A stretch of DNA of 64,000 bases from DATFVA01 sp963832355. Its GTDB lineage: Bacteria; Bacteroidota; Ignavibacteria; Ignavibacteriales; Ignavibacteriaceae. The DNA lies in the NCBI GenBank assembly GCA_963832355.1, contig CAWHTX010000003.1, positions 310,001 through 374,000 of the forward strand. Reading direction: 5' to 3'. Positions 45,084 through 54,418 of the stretch are shown piece by piece. The position numbers and the translations under genes were made by a program. The number at the start of each line of letters is the position of its first letter. The first letter of the stretch is position 1. The notes under the pieces were generated by a model. It had not been told where the DNA came from. It did no database searches and was given only the letters and a program-made list of their open reading frames with translations.

Positions 45084-45626
45084 ATGAAAATCTGGTTTTT
45101 AAGTATCACAGGATTATTCCTTGTTTTCAGTCTTTCTGGCTGCATCGATTTTTATAAAGTATCGTATGAAATCAATCTTGAAACACCCGATAAAGGGACA
45201 GCCGTTGTCCATCTCTATGATCTCAGATCGGATGCAGCAAACGAAAAGGACCTTGAAACCGACAGGCAGAACATATTCCAGTTTGCATTGAAGAGCAATG
45301 ATTTCCTGCAGTCAATGAAACAGGAAGGAAAGAACATTCAGACAAGAGAACTTTATGTTTCCGGAGATACTCTTGATGCAAATGTCGTTTATACTTTTAA
45401 TTCTATTACCAGCGTTGAGAATATGCAGCATGATGCAGGGTTCTTCTACCTGACACTGGAACCCACTGACAGCGTGATTTCAACAAATGGAGAAATTATA
45501 ACTTCTAAGGACAGGAAGAGAATTTTGTGGGACAAATCGATGAAAAAGCTTAGATTCGAGATCCTCAGCAACACATTTGCAGGTAACTCTTACAAAATGC
45601 TCGGTCCGTATTATAAACCTGAATAA
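45084..45626 (+). CDS. Lipoprotein of unknown function
   Basis: 180 residues with a lipobox (VFSLSGC, Cys about 20). The mature part is mixed alpha/beta with a segment KDLETDRQNIFQFALKSNDF. It ends in a beta-rich C-terminus. GAGG lies upstream of the ATG. It is 25 bases ahead of priA and likely shares its promoter. I do not recognise a family. Confidence 0.78.
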   Translation: MKIWFLSITGLFLVFSLSGCIDFYKVSYEINLETPDKGTAVVHLYDLRSDAANEKDLETDRQNIFQFALKSNDFLQSMKQEGKNIQTRELYVSGDTLDANVVYTFNSITSVENMQHDAGFFYLTLEPTDSVISTNGEIITSKDRKRILWDKSMKKLRFEILSNTFAGNSYKMLGPYYKPE

Positions 45627-45651
45627 AGCTGCTCTTTAATTTTACTCAAAT

Positions 45652-48132
45652 ATGTTTGTTCAACTCGTTTTTCCATTACCGTTCAGAAATTCGTTCACCT
45701 ATTCTGTTCCGGAGGAATTCAGCTCTCTGGCCAGAGTGGGGTCAAGAGCAGTTGCACCTTTCGGGCGCAGGGTACTGACAGGTGTCATAATTGATGTCTC
45801 CGAAACAAATCCTTTGAGTAAGGAAAGTTCGGCTTCCGGAAAAATTAAACCCCTGTCAGATATACCCGATGAAAAACCAATCTTCACAAAAAATTCACTG
45901 AAGTTTTATGACTGGCTGTCGGATTACTACCTGTCATCCTACGGTGAAGCACTCAAACTAGGCATACCTTCAGGGGTGGATATAGAATCGAAGAGAAAAA
46001 TTATTATAGACCAGGACTTTTGTGAAAAACTTCTTTTGAAGGAAAAGAAGAGCACGATAAAGTACCGTATCCTGGAAGAATTATGTTCCCGTGAAGAACT
46101 GAATTTCTCTTATCTGCAGAAGATTATAGGGAGGAAGAACATATATTCTGCGGTTCGTTCTCTCGAGAGTGAAGGCGCTATTACTGTGCTTGATGAAGTG
46201 GGGGAGGCACGGGTAAAAGTGAAGAAAGAGAAGTTTGTCAGACTTGTAAAGAGTATAGGGGAAATATATGCAGGCTTTCCTGAACTGGAATCCAGGTCGC
46301 CCAAACAGGTTAAGATACTGCTGGAACTGATAAACAGGAAGAATAAGACTGTCCCGCTTAATTATCTCCTTAAAAAAGCGGAAGCATCATCCTCATCAGC
46401 AGATTCGCTTCAGAAGAAGGGGTTCATAGAGATATATGAGAAGGAAGTCAGCAGGGATTATATTGAAACTTACAAAGAAAAGTTCCTGGACATTAAACCA
46501 ACGAAAGCCCAGCAGGACGTTATCGATGCTGTAGCAGCTAACATCGAACCCTCCTCTTTTGCGGCATTTCTGCTGCACGGTGTTACCGGGAGCGGGAAAA
46601 CACAGGTCTATATCGAACTTGTCAAAAAAGTCCTTGCACTTAAGAAATCCGCCTTAATTTTGGTTCCTGAGATATCGCTTACCCCTCAGATGGTTTCCAG
46701 AATGTATAATAATTTCGGTGATATCATATCTGTACAGCACAGCCGTATGTCTGATGGAGAACGATACGACTCATGGAGAAAGATACTGAAAGGAAAAGCG
46801 AGGGTAATTATAGGTGCCCGATCTGCTTTATTTTCTCCTGTTCGTGATCCTGGACTAATTGTAGTGGACGAAGAGCATGATGCCAGCTATAAACAGTTTG
46901 ATTCTCCGCCCAGATACCAGGCGCGGGATGCAGCCGTGATAATGGGACAAATAATGAACTGTCCTGTCCTTCTCGGTTCGGCTACTCCATCTGTTGAAAG
47001 TATGTATAATGCAAAATCCGGCAAATATAAACTGTTGGAACTGCCTGATAGAATTGATGATGCAAAGCTTCCTGTAATAAGATTGATTAATATCTCTGCT
47101 GAACGAAAAAAGAAAAAGATGGAGAATGTATTCTCGCAGGTTTTGATCGATCATATATCCGACCGATTAAAGAAAAAAGAAGGTGTGATAATTCTTCAGA
47201 ACAGGAGAGGTTTCTCTACCCAGATATACTGTGAGGATTGCGGAGAGATTGAATCCTGTGATAACTGTTCTGTACCGATGGTGTTTCATATAAATAAAAA
47301 CACACTGCAGTGTCATTACTGCGGACTAATAAAGAAAGTGCCGGAAGCCTGTACGCACTGCGGCTCCCTTAATATAAAATATTTCGGAACGGGTACCGAA
47401 AGGGTGGAGGATGAGGTTGAATACTATTTCCCGAATGCCGCAGTCAGAAGAATTGATTCCGATTCAATAAATAAAAAGAATGCACTTAGCAATATCCTTC
47501 AGAAATTTGGCAGCGGGGAGATTGACATCCTCGTCGGGACACAGATGGTATCCAAAGGTCTTGATTTCTCCAGGGTAACACTTGTTGGTGTTATTTCTGC
47601 TGAAACAACTCTCTGGCTTCCTGATTTCAGAGCTGATGAAAGAACATTTCAGCTTCTTACACAGGTATCAGGCAGAGCTGGGAGGAGCAAGGTTAAAGGA
47701 GAAGTAATCATACAGACTCAGAACGAGAAGCATTTCACACTGCAGAAAGTTCTGCTGAATGATTATGCCGGGTTTTATCAAAAGGAGATCTTCGGCAGGG
47801 AGCAGATGGGATATCCGCCTTTTACAAGGCTTTGCCTTATTGAAACAAAAGATAAGAGTGAAGAAAAGGCGAGGGGAGCAGCTGAAGATTTTTATATGCA
47901 GTTAAGCAGGTATAAAAAATATTTGAAAATAACCCCGGCGGCCCCGGCTGTAATAGCAAGACTGAAAGGAAACTACCGCTTCCAGATCCTGATCAAGAGC
48001 TCAAAAGAAACTGATCCCGGCAGTAAAATATTACGCAAAGCTGTTCTGGATTCCTTCTCCGAATTCAACCGAAAATCCCGCTTCCGCGATGTACGATTAA
48101 TTTACGACGTCGACCCCCAGAGCATCTTATAG
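45652..48132 (+). CDS. priA: Primosomal protein N' (PriA helicase)
   Basis: The 3'-5' DNA helicase that restarts collapsed replication forks. N-terminal DNA-binding domain with FPLPFRNSFTYSVP; Walker A GVTGSGKTQVYIELV; DEEH box in VVDEEHDASYKQ; helicase motifs LILVPEISLTPQMV and VSKGLDFSRV. The zinc-binding insert shows paired CxxC motifs (CEDCGEIESCDNC, CHYCGL, CTHCGS). Length (826) is normal. Its end lies 5 bases from the convergent SprA-domain gene. Confidence 0.97.
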   Translation: MFVQLVFPLPFRNSFTYSVPEEFSSLARVGSRAVAPFGRRVLTGVIIDVSETNPLSKESSASGKIKPLSDIPDEKPIFTKNSLKFYDWLSDYYLSSYGEALKLGIPSGVDIESKRKIIIDQDFCEKLLLKEKKSTIKYRILEELCSREELNFSYLQKIIGRKNIYSAVRSLESEGAITVLDEVGEARVKVKKEKFVRLVKSIGEIYAGFPELESRSPKQVKILLELINRKNKTVPLNYLLKKAEASSSSADSLQKKGFIEIYEKEVSRDYIETYKEKFLDIKPTKAQQDVIDAVAANIEPSSFAAFLLHGVTGSGKTQVYIELVKKVLALKKSALILVPEISLTPQMVSRMYNNFGDIISVQHSRMSDGERYDSWRKILKGKARVIIGARSALFSPVRDPGLIVVDEEHDASYKQFDSPPRYQARDAAVIMGQIMNCPVLLGSATPSVESMYNAKSGKYKLLELPDRIDDAKLPVIRLINISAERKKKKMENVFSQVLIDHISDRLKKKEGVIILQNRRGFSTQIYCEDCGEIESCDNCSVPMVFHINKNTLQCHYCGLIKKVPEACTHCGSLNIKYFGTGTERVEDEVEYYFPNAAVRRIDSDSINKKNALSNILQKFGSGEIDILVGTQMVSKGLDFSRVTLVGVISAETTLWLPDFRADERTFQLLTQVSGRAGRSKVKGEVIIQTQNEKHFTLQKVLLNDYAGFYQKEIFGREQMGYPPFTRLCLIETKDKSEEKARGAAEDFYMQLSRYKKYLKITPAAPAVIARLKGNYRFQILIKSSKETDPGSKILRKAVLDSFSEFNRKSRFRDVRLIYDVDPQSIL

Positions 48133-48137
48133 ATTAT

Positions 48138-49176
48138 CTACCTTGCGATAAAGCTGCCTTTTAGTATAAAATCACCTTTTGGCTCACCCAAAGCTGTTTT
48201 TGTAGTATCATACATAGCCAGAAATTTTAGAGAGTCGTTCAGTGAACCGGGTAAGTTCCTGCCGAAAGGTTCCAGAACAGGAAATATAATTTCCGCGGTG
48301 TTTGGGAGATAAGTTATATTGGGCCGAACATCAAATTTTCCGTCCGGGATTTCATTTCGGGATTCGTTTAATCTATCCAATCCGAATAGCTGAAGGAAAG
48401 AAGTTCCGCTGATATTATTTACTTCTGACCCATCATTTGATTTCAGGTATATGTTAAGATCGGGTTCATAAACCCAGTCTACATAGTCAGCCATTCTGTA
48501 AATGTTCTTAAGTTTTAGTTTCCATGCATCCGTGAATGCAGGTTGAAGGTTTCGAGGTCTTATCAGTTTTAATACTCCCCTTGTTGTTCCTGAATTAACC
48601 AGCTCCGCCCAAAATTCTCCGTAAGTTATATCATCAGCAATACTAGTGGTCGCCCCCTCTATTTTATATGCCGCAGCAATAATATCATTATCAATCGGAT
48701 CAGAAGTAAATGTAATATAACCGGTCTCCGGATGGAAAATATAATCATTTCCTTCTGATAATAATTTAAAATAAGCCGACTCAACTTTTCCCGGAATGCC
48801 GTATGGAAAATATCTTAAAGAGTCGGTATAAAGAGTTGAAGAATTTCTGGGAGGTAAATCAATAAATGCAAAGGCTGCTATCGAATTATCTTCTACAATT
48901 CCATATCTGACTTTATAAACTTCCAATTGTTTAACCCTATATTCAGGGACTGTAAATGGAACGGGATTACCATAATATTTATTAAAAATATTAAGTCCCT
49001 CCGAAGTATCCGCATATACCTTATCCAGGAAATAATTGTTTTCTGCATAGTCTGTAAAATTTAATACGAATGGCTGTCTGTTTTCGTCGCAGGAAGGAGG
49101 AATCGGGTTATTCTCATCTTTACACCCGGTTAAAAATAAAGTTATTATGAAACCCCAGAGCCAGTAGTTTTTCCAT
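48138..49176 (-). pseudogene. Stand-alone SprA-domain lipoprotein, frameshifted near its start
   Basis: The open frame runs from 49178 to 48138 without an ATG. The nearest good start, ATG 49176-49174 with GGGAG upstream, is one frame off; dropping one A from the A5 run at 49172-49168 joins them as a lipoprotein: WLWGFIITLFLTGC (Cys codon 49124-49122) and a further ~320 residues. The rest aligns by eye along its length with one segment of the T9SS translocon protein SprA: ETGYITF, then DIIAAAYKI, VLKLIRP, KLKLKNIYRM, LQLFGLDRLNESR, IIFPVLEPFGRNL and the final GDFILKGSFIA. SprA itself is a giant barrel of over 2000 residues; this is a single detached piece of about 345. A TTG at 48926 could also start a shortened protein. 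Confidence 0.75.
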
Positions 49177-49221
49177 TTTTAACTCCCTTTTATTGGTAAG
49201 GAAACGGATTAAGAAATTAAA

Positions 49222-50187
49222 TTATAAGATACCGATAGTAAATACGATGGCTTTATCATTATAGTCATTAAAAGTCATAATGTATTCAAGGTTGAGCAGG
49301 ATCTGGAAATTATAAGTGTGCAGGATCCTGAGTCCGGTATTTACGGTTAGCTCAAAACCGTCGCTGTCCTTTGATGAATTTTCGCCGTTTAGTCCTACCT
49401 GGTTAACTATAGTATAATCGGTATGTGGGTGGGTGATCCAGTGAAAACCGAAAGCTCCGCCAAGGTAAGGACAAATATCAGTCCTTGAAAATAAATAATC
49501 CCCGTAAACATTCATCGCAAATCCGTCCCTTACTCCGAACAGCATGCCTACAGCGAGATCTTCCATTTCATAGTCGAGGTGGAGATTTATAGTAAAGGAT
49601 TTATCATCATCCTCGTAGCCGTACTGCGGAAAGAGGTATCCGAAAGAAAGTCCTATGTTTTTTCTTGACTGCCGCCGGAGGGGTTTATTTGTTTCTTCCT
49701 GGACTATATTACCGACCTGTGCATTACTTTCAGATGTTTTTACCTCGACAATATTTGAGGCAACTCTTTTCATTACGGGTTCCAGATCTTCAACGCTGAC
49801 TGCTGATACCTGGTCCATCAGCATCGGTTTACCGGATGATACATCCAACAGGAAATACTGTACAATGATCTTTTCTCCCAGGGCAGCAAGACGACAGCCG
49901 GCCACCTGATCGGCACCTGCAAGTTTTCCGACTTCCAAAGCGCAGTCTGTTGTAAAGCAGTCGGCGCCATTCAGACTTTCTTCTGTCCTGGCTTCGGAAA
50001 TAACATTTATCTTGTTGAACTTTTCGATTTCGACCCTTAATATCGACCGGGCAGTCTGAACATAAACAGGATCTATACCGTTTGCATCAAAGGGAAGTAC
50101 AAGAAGACTTTTACTTTCCTGAGCGTATAATGAACCTGTTAAGATGATTAATGAGATAAGAAGAACTTTTATTCCGGAATGTTTCAT
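49222..50187 (-). CDS. Outer-membrane protein with CsgG/TolB-like N-terminus
   Basis: 321 residues with a signal peptide ending LTGSLYAQ. The N-terminal ~130 residues (SLLVLPFDANGIDPVYVQTARSI and AGADQVAGCRLAALGEKIIV) resemble the periplasmic CsgG/TolB-N-like alpha/beta fold. Two Cys residues in GADCFTTDCALEV could form a disulfide. From about residue 175 the sequence is amphipathic beta with aromatic ends (LSFGYLFPQYGY, INLHLDYEMEDLAVGML), probably a small 8-strand barrel. It may anchor the N-terminal domain to the outer membrane. No precise family assigned. Confidence 0.75.
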   Translation of the reverse strand: MKHSGIKVLLISLIILTGSLYAQESKSLLVLPFDANGIDPVYVQTARSILRVEIEKFNKINVISEARTEESLNGADCFTTDCALEVGKLAGADQVAGCRLAALGEKIIVQYFLLDVSSGKPMLMDQVSAVSVEDLEPVMKRVASNIVEVKTSESNAQVGNIVQEETNKPLRRQSRKNIGLSFGYLFPQYGYEDDDKSFTINLHLDYEMEDLAVGMLFGVRDGFAMNVYGDYLFSRTDICPYLGGAFGFHWITHPHTDYTIVNQVGLNGENSSKDSDGFELTVNTGLRILHTYNFQILLNLEYIMTFNDYNDKAIVFTIGIL

Positions 50188-50320
50188 TTTTCCCCATCCT
50201 TTTATTTATGTTCCCGAACATAATTGAAGAATTCCCTAAAATTTCCATCTTCTTATATAACATATGATTAGATGGTCTAAAAAGCAATATCGAAAGTTAT
50301 CGTAGTATCTCCGGCGGGAT

Positions 50321-50346
50321 AAAAAAAGTCCCGCATAGAGCGGGAC
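50321..50346 (-). terminator. Rho-independent terminator
   Basis: GTCCCGC (50328-50334) and GCGGGAC (50340-50346) pair with a 5-base loop; on the minus strand seven T follow. It ends the T9SS cargo gene at 50376. Confidence 0.9.
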
Positions 50347-50375
50347 TTCAGGGGTAAGACGGTAACACCGTGATG

Positions 50376-52382
50376 TTACTTCATAAGGATCATTTTCTTG
50401 GTTGACGTAAATTTTCCGGCAGAAATTGTGTAGTAATACACGCCGCTCGATAGATTTGACGCATTAAAGTTTACTTCATAACTTCCTGCAGGTTTTACTT
50501 CGTTAACCAGCGTTGCAACCTGACTGCCAAGTACATTATAAATCTTTATAGTGACCTGGTTTCTTTCAGGAACTGAATATTTGATCATTGTTGTCGGATT
50601 AAACGGATTCGGATAATTTTGTGAGAGACTATATGTACCAGGCTGAATAGTAAAACTTTCAGCTAGGTTTATATATTTTGACGAACCGTCGTTGTCTACC
50701 TGTTTCAGACGATAATTGTATGAACCGGCATTGAGGTTCTTATCAGAGAAAGTATAGGCATGAGGAGTTGTGCTTGTACCGTTTCCTTCAATAAAACCAA
50801 TGCTCTGCCAGTTATTTTGATTCAGTTCACTCCTCTCGACATTAAAACCGCGGTTATTAAGTTCTGTTGCGGTACTCCAGTTCAATGTTACGGTACTGCC
50901 GTTCTGTACACCAGTAAATGAAGTAAGTTCTACAGGAACTACAATATTTCCGAGTTCACCGTTCGGGTTTATGTTCTGAGCATAAATTCCGCCGCCGTCA
51001 TTCCGTGTATCTTCCCAGACAAATTTTGCAATATCATCTGTCCAGATTGTTGATACTGCATGCAGCTTGTCAGGTGTAGGATCTGACATAGTTACAATAG
51101 CCGGGTTCCATACCAGGTCGCCTGCTGAATTAGACATAAATGAGTAAACACCCTGGTTTACACCCGACTGGTTTCCCTGGATATAAATTACAAATACAGA
51201 AGTATCTGTAGGTAATGCGTGAGGCTGGAACATTGCATTCTGTGTCATTGATGTAAAAGCTACACCATTGCTGTTCCATAACCTGTTCCCGGAGGCATCA
51301 AATTTTTGTCCGTATACTGCAAAGTTATCCTGAAGCGAGGTTTCCTCGAGCCAGAAGCAGTATAATTCATCTGCTCCCGAATTATAAGCAAGTGTAGGAT
51401 AGAGATGATGCATTGTGGTATTGGTAGAGACTTCCGCACCATTTGCAGGGAACATCACCGTTCCCGTTGAGGTTATATGCTGAGCGAATGAGCTGAATAA
51501 ATTATTGGAATCCCAGTCATCATACCACGTAACAAAAACACCATTTGAATTATCACTTATAACCATCGGGTGAACATAAAATGGGATACCACCGCGATCC
51601 TGTATTGCAACACCGCCAGGATTAGCCCAGACAGGATTTCCATCCGTATCAAACTTTTGTGCATAAATATGCACAACTGCTGCGTAAAATGGTCCCGTGT
51701 ACCCTGTATGTACAACTATTACACTTCCGTTATCGGATGGAATTACTGCAGGGTATGTGTAATTTTCATTAGTTCCACTGGCATAAATTATCGGGTCAGC
51801 ACCCCACATTTTCTGTCCTGCAAGTGAAATTTTCTGCAGTGCGATTTTTTGTGTATCTGCTGCGACTATCCACGCGAATACATAATTCCCGTCAGAAGTC
51901 TGACATGCAACCGGGTTCGGCTGGTAGTCGCCTGCGCCGGAAAGTCTTATCCCGTTTGCACCCCACAACATATTCCCGGAGGTATCAACAAGATAGGCGA
52001 AGGCATGCAGGCTGTCATTATCTCTTGTATCCGTAAATGTTACAATTGCATTATTATGGTTGTCACTGGCAATAGCCCAGTCAACGAGTGATGAGCTCTG
52101 CGGATTATCACTTACAAGCATTCCATTGGTGGCCCATAGTTTATTCCCTAGTGCGTCGAGCCGCTGCAGGTAAACCGCATAACTTCCGTTCCTGTTGTCA
52201 AACCAGGCTATATAGCATCCTCCGTCAGATGTGTTAGCAACTTTTGGTAATGCCTGGTCGCCGGTTACATCGCAAACCTGCAGGTTTGCAGCCGGGTCGG
52301 ATGACCATTGAGCATTTGACTTAATACTAAATCCGCAAATCAGAAGCATAGTCAAAGCGAAGATTTTAAATGAACTTTTCAT
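50376..52382 (-). CDS. Secreted T9SS cargo protein with repeats
   Basis: 668 residues with signal peptide (MKSSFKIFALTMLLICGFSIKSNAQ). The body (about 26-490) has repeats of the kind AWFDNRNGSYAVYLQRLDALG and WEDTRNDGGGIYAQNINPNG, roughly 60 residues apart, probably propeller blades. A fibronectin-like segment (VELTSFTGVQNGSTVTLNWSTA) precedes the C-terminal T9SS type A signal (YPNPFNPTTMIKYSVPERN...SGVYYYTISAG). It is exported across the outer membrane and likely surface-bound. Function unknown. Confidence 0.9.
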   Translation of the reverse strand: MKSSFKIFALTMLLICGFSIKSNAQWSSDPAANLQVCDVTGDQALPKVANTSDGGCYIAWFDNRNGSYAVYLQRLDALGNKLWATNGMLVSDNPQSSSLVDWAIASDNHNNAIVTFTDTRDNDSLHAFAYLVDTSGNMLWGANGIRLSGAGDYQPNPVACQTSDGNYVFAWIVAADTQKIALQKISLAGQKMWGADPIIYASGTNENYTYPAVIPSDNGSVIVVHTGYTGPFYAAVVHIYAQKFDTDGNPVWANPGGVAIQDRGGIPFYVHPMVISDNSNGVFVTWYDDWDSNNLFSSFAQHITSTGTVMFPANGAEVSTNTTMHHLYPTLAYNSGADELYCFWLEETSLQDNFAVYGQKFDASGNRLWNSNGVAFTSMTQNAMFQPHALPTDTSVFVIYIQGNQSGVNQGVYSFMSNSAGDLVWNPAIVTMSDPTPDKLHAVSTIWTDDIAKFVWEDTRNDGGGIYAQNINPNGELGNIVVPVELTSFTGVQNGSTVTLNWSTATELNNRGFNVERSELNQNNWQSIGFIEGNGTSTTPHAYTFSDKNLNAGSYNYRLKQVDNDGSSKYINLAESFTIQPGTYSLSQNYPNPFNPTTMIKYSVPERNQVTIKIYNVLGSQVATLVNEVKPAGSYEVNFNASNLSSGVYYYTISAGKFTSTKKMILMK

Positions 52383-52408
52383 CTGTTCTCCATATAGTAA
52401 GTTGTTAG

Positions 52409-53251
52409 TTAATTATTCTTAAAATATTTTAATTTGTTTTTCCTGAATACACTGATCGGCATTGCCTCTTTCCAATAACTCTCGAATACTTTTTTTAATG
52501 CAACCGCAAAACCCGGATGTTCAACTATCATTGTTGTCATGCCGCCCTGCATTGATACCTTATCGTTCAGAACAAAAATGGTTGTTTCCACATCGCTAAT
52601 GGCAAGCTTCATCGGGAGCTCCTCAATTATCCTCGCTTCTTCTCCCATCTTCTTATACACATCGATCATTTTCAGAAGGCCGTTGACTTCATCGAGTGAT
52701 TTAAGGGTACTGTATTCATATATACTTCTTACTGAAATACTGTGCTCTTTAACTTCTTCCGCTATTTCAAGGGTATCTTCCAGGGAAACGGAATAGGGGG
52801 GTTTTGTAAAAACAAGCAGCTCTTTTTTTGTACCTCTCTCAATACTTTCCCATCTTTCTCTTACCTGGCCTATATCGGTGAATACTTCAATATAATCCAG
52901 TGAACCTGAACTCTGTTTGTTTTCGGAATGAATTTTCATCAGTTCCTCACGGAACTGTGAAGTCAGTTCTTTCTTTTCCTTCAGCTCCTCTTCATAAACG
53001 GAAATGATATTCTTTAAGGCGATGTCGGGTTTTATCCCGCTGAAAACTTTTGTTCCGTTCTTGTATGTCTCAGTGCAGAGGTTCTTTTTAACAAGACTCT
53101 GAAGCACCTCGTAAGATTTGTTCCTCGATACCGAGGTTATCTTACCTATCTCGGGTGCGGAGAATTCTTTTTTGGTGAGTAATGCTATATAAACTTCTGA
53201 CTCTCTTTTTGACAGACCTAGTTTCTGAAGCTTTTCTATTAGTGTGTTCAT
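52409..53251 (-). CDS. TrmB-type transcriptional regulator
   Basis: 280 residues from ATG 53251. The N-terminal winged helix (KLGLSKRESEVYIALLTKKEFSAPEIGKITSVSRNKSYEVLQSLVKK) is that of TrmB regulators, followed by a coiled coil (ELKEKKELTSQFREEL) and a C-terminal phospholipase-D-like effector domain without obvious sugar site. The longer frame from 53290 would overlap the double dyad at 53282-53318, so the shorter start is favoured. TrmB proteins are more usual in archaea. Regulon unknown; autoregulation is likely. Confidence 0.88.
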   Translation of the reverse strand: MNTLIEKLQKLGLSKRESEVYIALLTKKEFSAPEIGKITSVSRNKSYEVLQSLVKKNLCTETYKNGTKVFSGIKPDIALKNIISVYEEELKEKKELTSQFREELMKIHSENKQSSGSLDYIEVFTDIGQVRERWESIERGTKKELLVFTKPPYSVSLEDTLEIAEEVKEHSISVRSIYEYSTLKSLDEVNGLLKMIDVYKKMGEEARIIEELPMKLAISDVETTIFVLNDKVSMQGGMTTMIVEHPGFAVALKKVFESYWKEAMPISVFRKNKLKYFKNN

Positions 53252-53281
53252 CTGAAGTAATTTAAGAATTATTGAACGTGC

Positions 53282-53318
53282 ACCCCTCATTCAGGGGTTG
53301 TACCCCCTCTATAGGGGT
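53282..53318. promoter_or_regulatory. Double dyad, candidate operator of the TrmB regulator
   Basis: Two 17-bp inverted repeats, ACCCCT-N5-AGGGGT (53282-53298) and ACCCC-N7-GGGGT (53302-53318), have centres 20 bp apart, about two helical turns. They lie 31 bases upstream of the regulator start. Spacing on the same face of DNA suggests cooperative binding by the regulator itself. Confidence 0.55.
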
Positions 53319-53596
53319 GAAGCAACATAAATATTAAATTATTTAAAAGCAATATGCCTTTTTTGACTTGTGCTTTTTGAGCACGGCGGGATAAACTGAA
53401 AGTTCAAACAGCAATTAAACGGGGATACGTCAGCCGGGTAACGGCCAAAGGAGGCATCGCGAAGTTTTTAATATTGAAGGAGAAGAGTTAATTCTGAATA
53501 TTAAGACTCCCGAACCAATCCCGCATTGCGGGATTAATTCGGGATTGAAATAGCTTTTACATCCTGAATGATAATATCAGGAATATCCTGAGGGAA
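53319..53596. other. Intergenic region with palindromes
   Basis: No convincing ORF. A GCCG-GGTAA-CGGC hairpin lies near 53434-53446 within a G/C-richer stretch that looks structured but matches no riboswitch I know. A nested dyad spans 53509-53543: CCCGAA and TTCGGG enclose AATCCCGCA/TGCGGGATT. No T tract follows it, so it is not a standard terminator. Confidence 0.4.
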
Positions 53597-54418
53597 CTAA
53601 CCTCCGAGGAACCTGAGGAATGGAATAGCCTGACCAAGTCCGAAAATTATCAGACTCCATACGATCCATAATCCGAATACAAAGACAAAGTATTTAGTCA
53701 TTTTTTCGGATTTGAACATTTTAGCCAGACCAATGCTGACGATTGCCAGACTCCATATTGTAATAACATCGAGCTTGCCGAGGATAAAACCACCAAAGGT
53801 GGCCTTATCAATATGCATAAATGCTGCAAGGCTGGTATCCATTACCAGTCTTCCTGTTACAATGGTCAGTATCGTTGCAATGATTACCTGGATGACATCG
53901 ATATATGCAGTAAGTCCGTTTGCCACCATAGCCGAGGCATAGGTACCTTCACCCTTAAAAATAAAGCGTGCTGCAATAAAGTAAATTCCCGAAACGATAA
54001 AGAAGAATAAAAAGACCCTGACTATTGTAAAGATGACAATCTGCACCATATTCGTTCCTTCAGACATCCTCTCTTCAATCCTGTTCATCTGTTCCTGTGC
54101 CTGTTCTTTTGTCATCTGCCCCTTATCCACCATTTCCTGGAAGGATTTTTCGATCTTCGCGAGCTGCTCCTGTTTGATGTTATAAGCAACTTCGGCGTTG
54201 CTTTGAATGATCCAGGCGGAAATAATTGAGAATACTATCATAACAAGAAGAGGAATGATCCAGTCGATCGTTTTTGGCGGAAACTGCGCTGTTTTGGCGT
54301 ACATTACGCCCGGCTCAGCAAAAACTCCTACAAGCTTGTCGGTATGACTCAACTCTTCCTCCACGGGGGGTTCACCTGCTGGAGGCTCGTTCAGATTTGG
54401 TAAGTCTGTATTGTCCAT
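53597..54418 (-). CDS. Yip1-domain membrane protein
   Basis: 273 residues. An acidic, Pro-rich N-terminus (NLNEPPAGEPPVEEEL) precedes a Yip1-type membrane domain with about five helices (IDWIIPLLVMIVFSIISAWI, then VVTGR and similar loops). A charged coiled-coil stretch rich in Glu/Gln (NIKQEQLAKIEKSFQEMVDKGQ, MNRIEERMSE) sits between helix 1 and helix 2 and is longer than usual. Bacterial members have no proven function. The gene stands alone. Confidence 0.85.
   Translation of the reverse strand: MDNTDLPNLNEPPAGEPPVEEELSHTDKLVGVFAEPGVMYAKTAQFPPKTIDWIIPLLVMIVFSIISAWIIQSNAEVAYNIKQEQLAKIEKSFQEMVDKGQMTKEQAQEQMNRIEERMSEGTNMVQIVIFTIVRVFLFFFIVSGIYFIAARFIFKGEGTYASAMVANGLTAYIDVIQVIIATILTIVTGRLVMDTSLAAFMHIDKATFGGFILGKLDVITIWSLAIVSIGLAKMFKSEKMTKYFVFVFGLWIVWSLIIFGLGQAIPFLRFLGG

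Noticed and set aside
53419..53470. Possible cyclic di-GMP or other riboswitch
   Set aside because: A GCCGGGTAACGGC hairpin with nearby purine stretches recalls such elements, but the core consensus is absent and no downstream gene on that strand lies close.
53509..53543. Terminator of the Yip1 gene
   Set aside because: The nested palindrome is strong, but no T tract follows on either strand.
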